Shown: one piece after another, positions 61,505 through 64,000 of the stretch | Layout of the letters: every line of letters begins with the position of its first letter | Numbering within the stretch: the stretch's first letter is position 1 | Assembly: GCA_033675545.1 (NCBI GenBank) | Contig: JAWDGP010005301.1 | Coordinates: forward strand, 1,617,501-1,681,500 | Direction: 5' to 3' | Length of the DNA stretch: 64,000 nucleotides | Origin: Elysia crispata | Taxonomy: Eukaryota > Mollusca > Gastropoda > Plakobranchidae | The notes under the pieces: generated by a model | Told to the model about the DNA's origin: nothing | Databases searched by the model: none | The model's input: only the letters and a program-made list of their open reading frames with translations | Position numbers and translations under genes: made by a program

Positions 61505-62549
61505 GAACGTCTAGATCTAAGCGTTGTCAGAATCTAGATCAAGGTCAACCAGTTTCGAATTATAGGTATAATTATATAGTCTAAAATCTAGATTTAAACA
61601 TAGAATCAAAATCAGGGTAATCTTGAGGACTTTCTAATCAATAAAATGTCGTCAGAATCTAGATCTAGATCTAGAATCTAAATAGCCTAGAATCAAATTT
61701 GGATTTAAATTAGCCCTCAGTCAAAATATAGATCTATCTAGACCTTGATAAGATGGTATACCACTTTTCACTCTCCATAGAAACAAATGTTTCGAAAAGT
61801 AAAATTTTGATTGCGGTTACTAGATCTAGAGCTAGTTGGTTGTGAAAGTTTCTGCTATCTTTATGGAAACATTTTTTTTGGATGCAAGAAGTTTTTATTA
61901 CCCCTTTCAACAAATTTTTTGAAAATCTGTGGCGATTTTTCATCGCGAAAAAAAATTTTAAAGATCCAGACAGGATTTTTGATAACACAGTTGGTTTTTA
62001 ATACTGTTTGAAAATCTACTCACATTTTATTATTTCGACAAACTTTATGTACATCCAAACAAAATTTTCTAAAACCTTTGTTTTTTTATACTTTTTAGTG
62101 AAAAATTCCTTCTATAGAATTGATAAAAGCTTCCTTTACATCATTGGTTACTCCCGCGCTCTGAATGGCTTGCCTGTGAAATAGAATCTTTTCAAAGCTC
62201 TGATATTTAATATTGATTGCAAGATTTTATCACTTGTTTTTGTGTCAATGCAAACTTTATGTAAAAAGACCTACACATTAAATTCCAATAACATTTTTCA
62301 CACCATGATATGAGTGTCTTATTGTGAGAAGAATTCCAATGTTTCAAAGTTCTATTTTATGCAAAAACTGTACCACTTTTTCATCATATGTGTTTAGAGG
62401 TTTTTTTTTCTTTGTTTTCTTTCGCAAAACGTTTTGAAAAATTTTTTGGATGCAATAAGTTTTTATTACCCCTTTTGAAAAATTCATGAAATCTTTTGCG
62501 ATTTTCCATTGTGTAAAAGTTTTTTTTAAAAACCAAGACAGAATTATCT

Positions 62550-62711
62550 ATGTGAAGAGGAAAAAAGGATTTGGAATTGGCCCTTTAACACCACAAGCCC
62601 AGATGAAAAGTAAGAAAGGTGATGATGGAGGAAACGACACTTAAGATCTTTACAGTCTCCGTGATGATGGAGGAAGAGCATACAGTCTCAGTAGAGAGAT
62701 AAATTAAAACC
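62550..62711 (+). pseudogene. Copy B counterpart of the candidate terminal exon, with an early stop
   Basis: It matches 51790-51987 through YVKRKKGFGIGPLTPQAQM, then has a 21-bp in-frame deletion and reads GGNDT followed by TAA at about 62642-62644, where copy A continues with Leu. The rest of the tail is still present in frame after the stop, ending at TAA near 62703. So copy B looks truncated if the copy A frame is coding. Confidence 0.4.
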
Positions 62712-63015
62712 AGGGCTGCTTAAACAATTGCATCCAGATAAAGTTTACTTTTTTGCTTGGGATGTTTACTTCATTTAAAGAAGGTCTTCAATAAAATATG
62801 AGAAAATTCAAATGTTTCAGGGTTGATCATCTTTCCAATTTTGTTTTCTTTGTCTAGTTGTATGGCTTTGAGAGTTATTGTTGTATTTTTTTCATGAAGT
62901 GGTATAAAGTTAAATCAAGTGCCAAAATAATACAACCCATATGTATATTACACTAGGGAATCGAAAGTGTTTACAGTACTTGTTATCTCCAGTGGGGAAA
63001 GGTCTCAGTGAAAAG

Positions 63016-63022
63016 TATATAA
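63016..63022 (+). promoter_or_regulatory. TATA box of the secreted-peptide gene, copy B
   Basis: TATATAA in the same context as 52296-52302 of copy A, 93 bases before the copy B ATG. Confidence 0.6.
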
Positions 63023-63114
63023 GAGCATCGCCTAGTGAGGAACCTCACACACTTTATCCTCAAAATTGAACGTTTCTGTAGACACGATCAGAGCTCTGTG
63101 ATTCGATTTCAAAC

Positions 63115-63139
63115 ATGAAGATTTTCAGTGGAAAGAAAG
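63115..63139 (+). CDS. First coding exon of the secreted-peptide gene, copy B (rest outside the window)
   Basis: The 25-bp coding exon encodes MKIFSGKK plus one base and keeps the GTATTT donor, as in copy A. The matching exon 2 would be expected about 550 bases beyond the window end, near position 64550 in this numbering, so the copy cannot be judged intact or broken here. The duplicated, donor-less exon 1 follows at 63263-63295. Confidence 0.55.
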
Positions 63140-63262
63140 GTATTTAAACATTGTCTTCAACATTTTATTATAAAATGTTGATATTCACTGTTAACAATTA
63201 GTATCTTTTTTCTTTTGAAAAAAACGTTTCTGTGATCAGAGTTCTGTGATTCGATTTCAAAC

Positions 63263-63295
63263 ATGAAGATTTTCAGTGGAAAGAAAGCTATTTAA
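63263..63295 (+). pseudogene. Duplicated donor-less first exon, copy B
   Basis: Same ten-codon frame and the same GT-to-CT donor change as 52518-52550 of copy A. The exon duplication and its defect therefore existed before the large duplication. Confidence 0.7.
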
Positions 63296-64000
63296 ACATT
63301 GTCTTTAACATTTTATTATAAAATGTTGATATTCACTGTTAACAATTAATATCTTTTTTCTTTTTCTTTGACAGTTAGTACATGTAAATATTAGGGGCCT
63401 ATCTGAAATTTTTCTATTCTATAATACCTAAGATAGAATAAATCTTAAAACAGTGTTAGAAAAAGAAAGGGACCAAAATCAAAGGTAGCTTGTGCAAAGC
63501 ATAGAGTGAAATTACTGATTGAATTTCCTTTACCAGGAACTTTATTTAACTGTGACGAGGGTGCAAAATCGTTCGGTGAATAACGACTGAAACGTCCATG
63601 TTGTAAATAAAGTAAACAAATCTACAGCTTTGAAATCATAGCTCTTAATTTATTAATTGGGTCGCTTCACTTTAGTTTTTGGTATACATTTAAAAATTTG
63701 TGAGACGAACAAAGCCTTTCAATAATATTGTTAATTTTTACTCTCAAACATCTTTTTTTTAACCTTTTGAGTTATTTTTAATCTGGGTAGGTAAAATAGC
63801 CGTTCCTGCAGATCAGCTACTTCCTAATCGAAAAGATAATGTTTTCATTCCTTAAGTCATTAATGGAATAAATGCTTTTTCCATCTGTTTTTTTTTTTTT
63901 AAAATCAAATACAAGAACATCCTATCTCTATAAGCTTTGCACCCATTCCAAAAATGAACATTTCTTTTAGTACGGTATATCAATTACCATGGATGACACT

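Overview
The window looks like animal nuclear DNA, most likely from a lophotrochozoan and probably a gastropod mollusc. The basis is AT-rich sequence, large introns with GT-AG boundaries, conserved metazoan genes, many degraded transposons, long CT/GA/TA microsatellites and many scattered TAGATCTAGATC motifs. The phylum is an inference; nothing here proves it. Coding exons occupy only a few per cent of the sequence.

Layout. (1) 2.2-3.3 kb, plus strand: the last two coding exons of a CISD3-type mitochondrial iron-sulfur protein with two CDGSH motifs. (2) 5.2-5.8 kb: fragments of a LINE reverse transcriptase and of a PIF/Harbinger-like transposase. (3) 8.8-16.5 kb, minus strand: a complete eight-exon COMMD3 gene (195 residues), a Commander/CCC-complex subunit. 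(4) 17.5-20.6 kb: a full-length pogo/Tigger-type DNA transposon with terminal inverted repeats, a TA target duplication, a PSQ helix-turn-helix, a DDE domain and a C-terminal PHD finger; it is disabled by a frameshift, a premature stop and loss of the third catalytic Asp. (5) 20.8-23.0 kb: a T/G homopolymer tract, a compound trinucleotide repeat and the decayed 3' end of an RTE-like LINE. (6) 23.2-35.8 kb, plus strand: a complete seven-exon PTAR1 gene (398 residues), the alpha-type subunit of a protein geranylgeranyltransferase, with a hAT-like MITE in intron 3 and a TTAA-flanked MITE in intron 5. (7) 36-44.8 kb: no gene recognised. (8) 45.1-64.0 kb: a recently duplicated segment, copy A about 45.5-53.3 kb and copy B about 56.7 kb to the window end, set in an older, decayed repeat array.

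The most interesting part is the duplicated segment. Copy A carries a compact TATA-box gene of two exons that encodes an unrecognised 79-residue secreted, six-cysteine prepropeptide ending in a tetra-arginine processing site and an acidic tail. Its first exon, including the initiator ATG, is tandemly duplicated, and the second version has a destroyed splice donor. Copy B repeats the promoter and both first exons, but its coding exon 2 would lie beyond the window. Just upstream of the peptide promoter is a possible terminal exon of another gene, open in copy A and stopped early in copy B. A dead piggyBac transposon sits in copy A, and copy B preserves its exact empty TTAA site, so the insertion followed the duplication.

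CISD3, COMMD3 and PTAR1 are unrelated housekeeping functions (mitochondrial Fe-S, endosomal recycling, protein prenylation) and need not act together. All exon models come from reading frames, GT-AG boundaries and remembered family features. No database or transcript search could be run.
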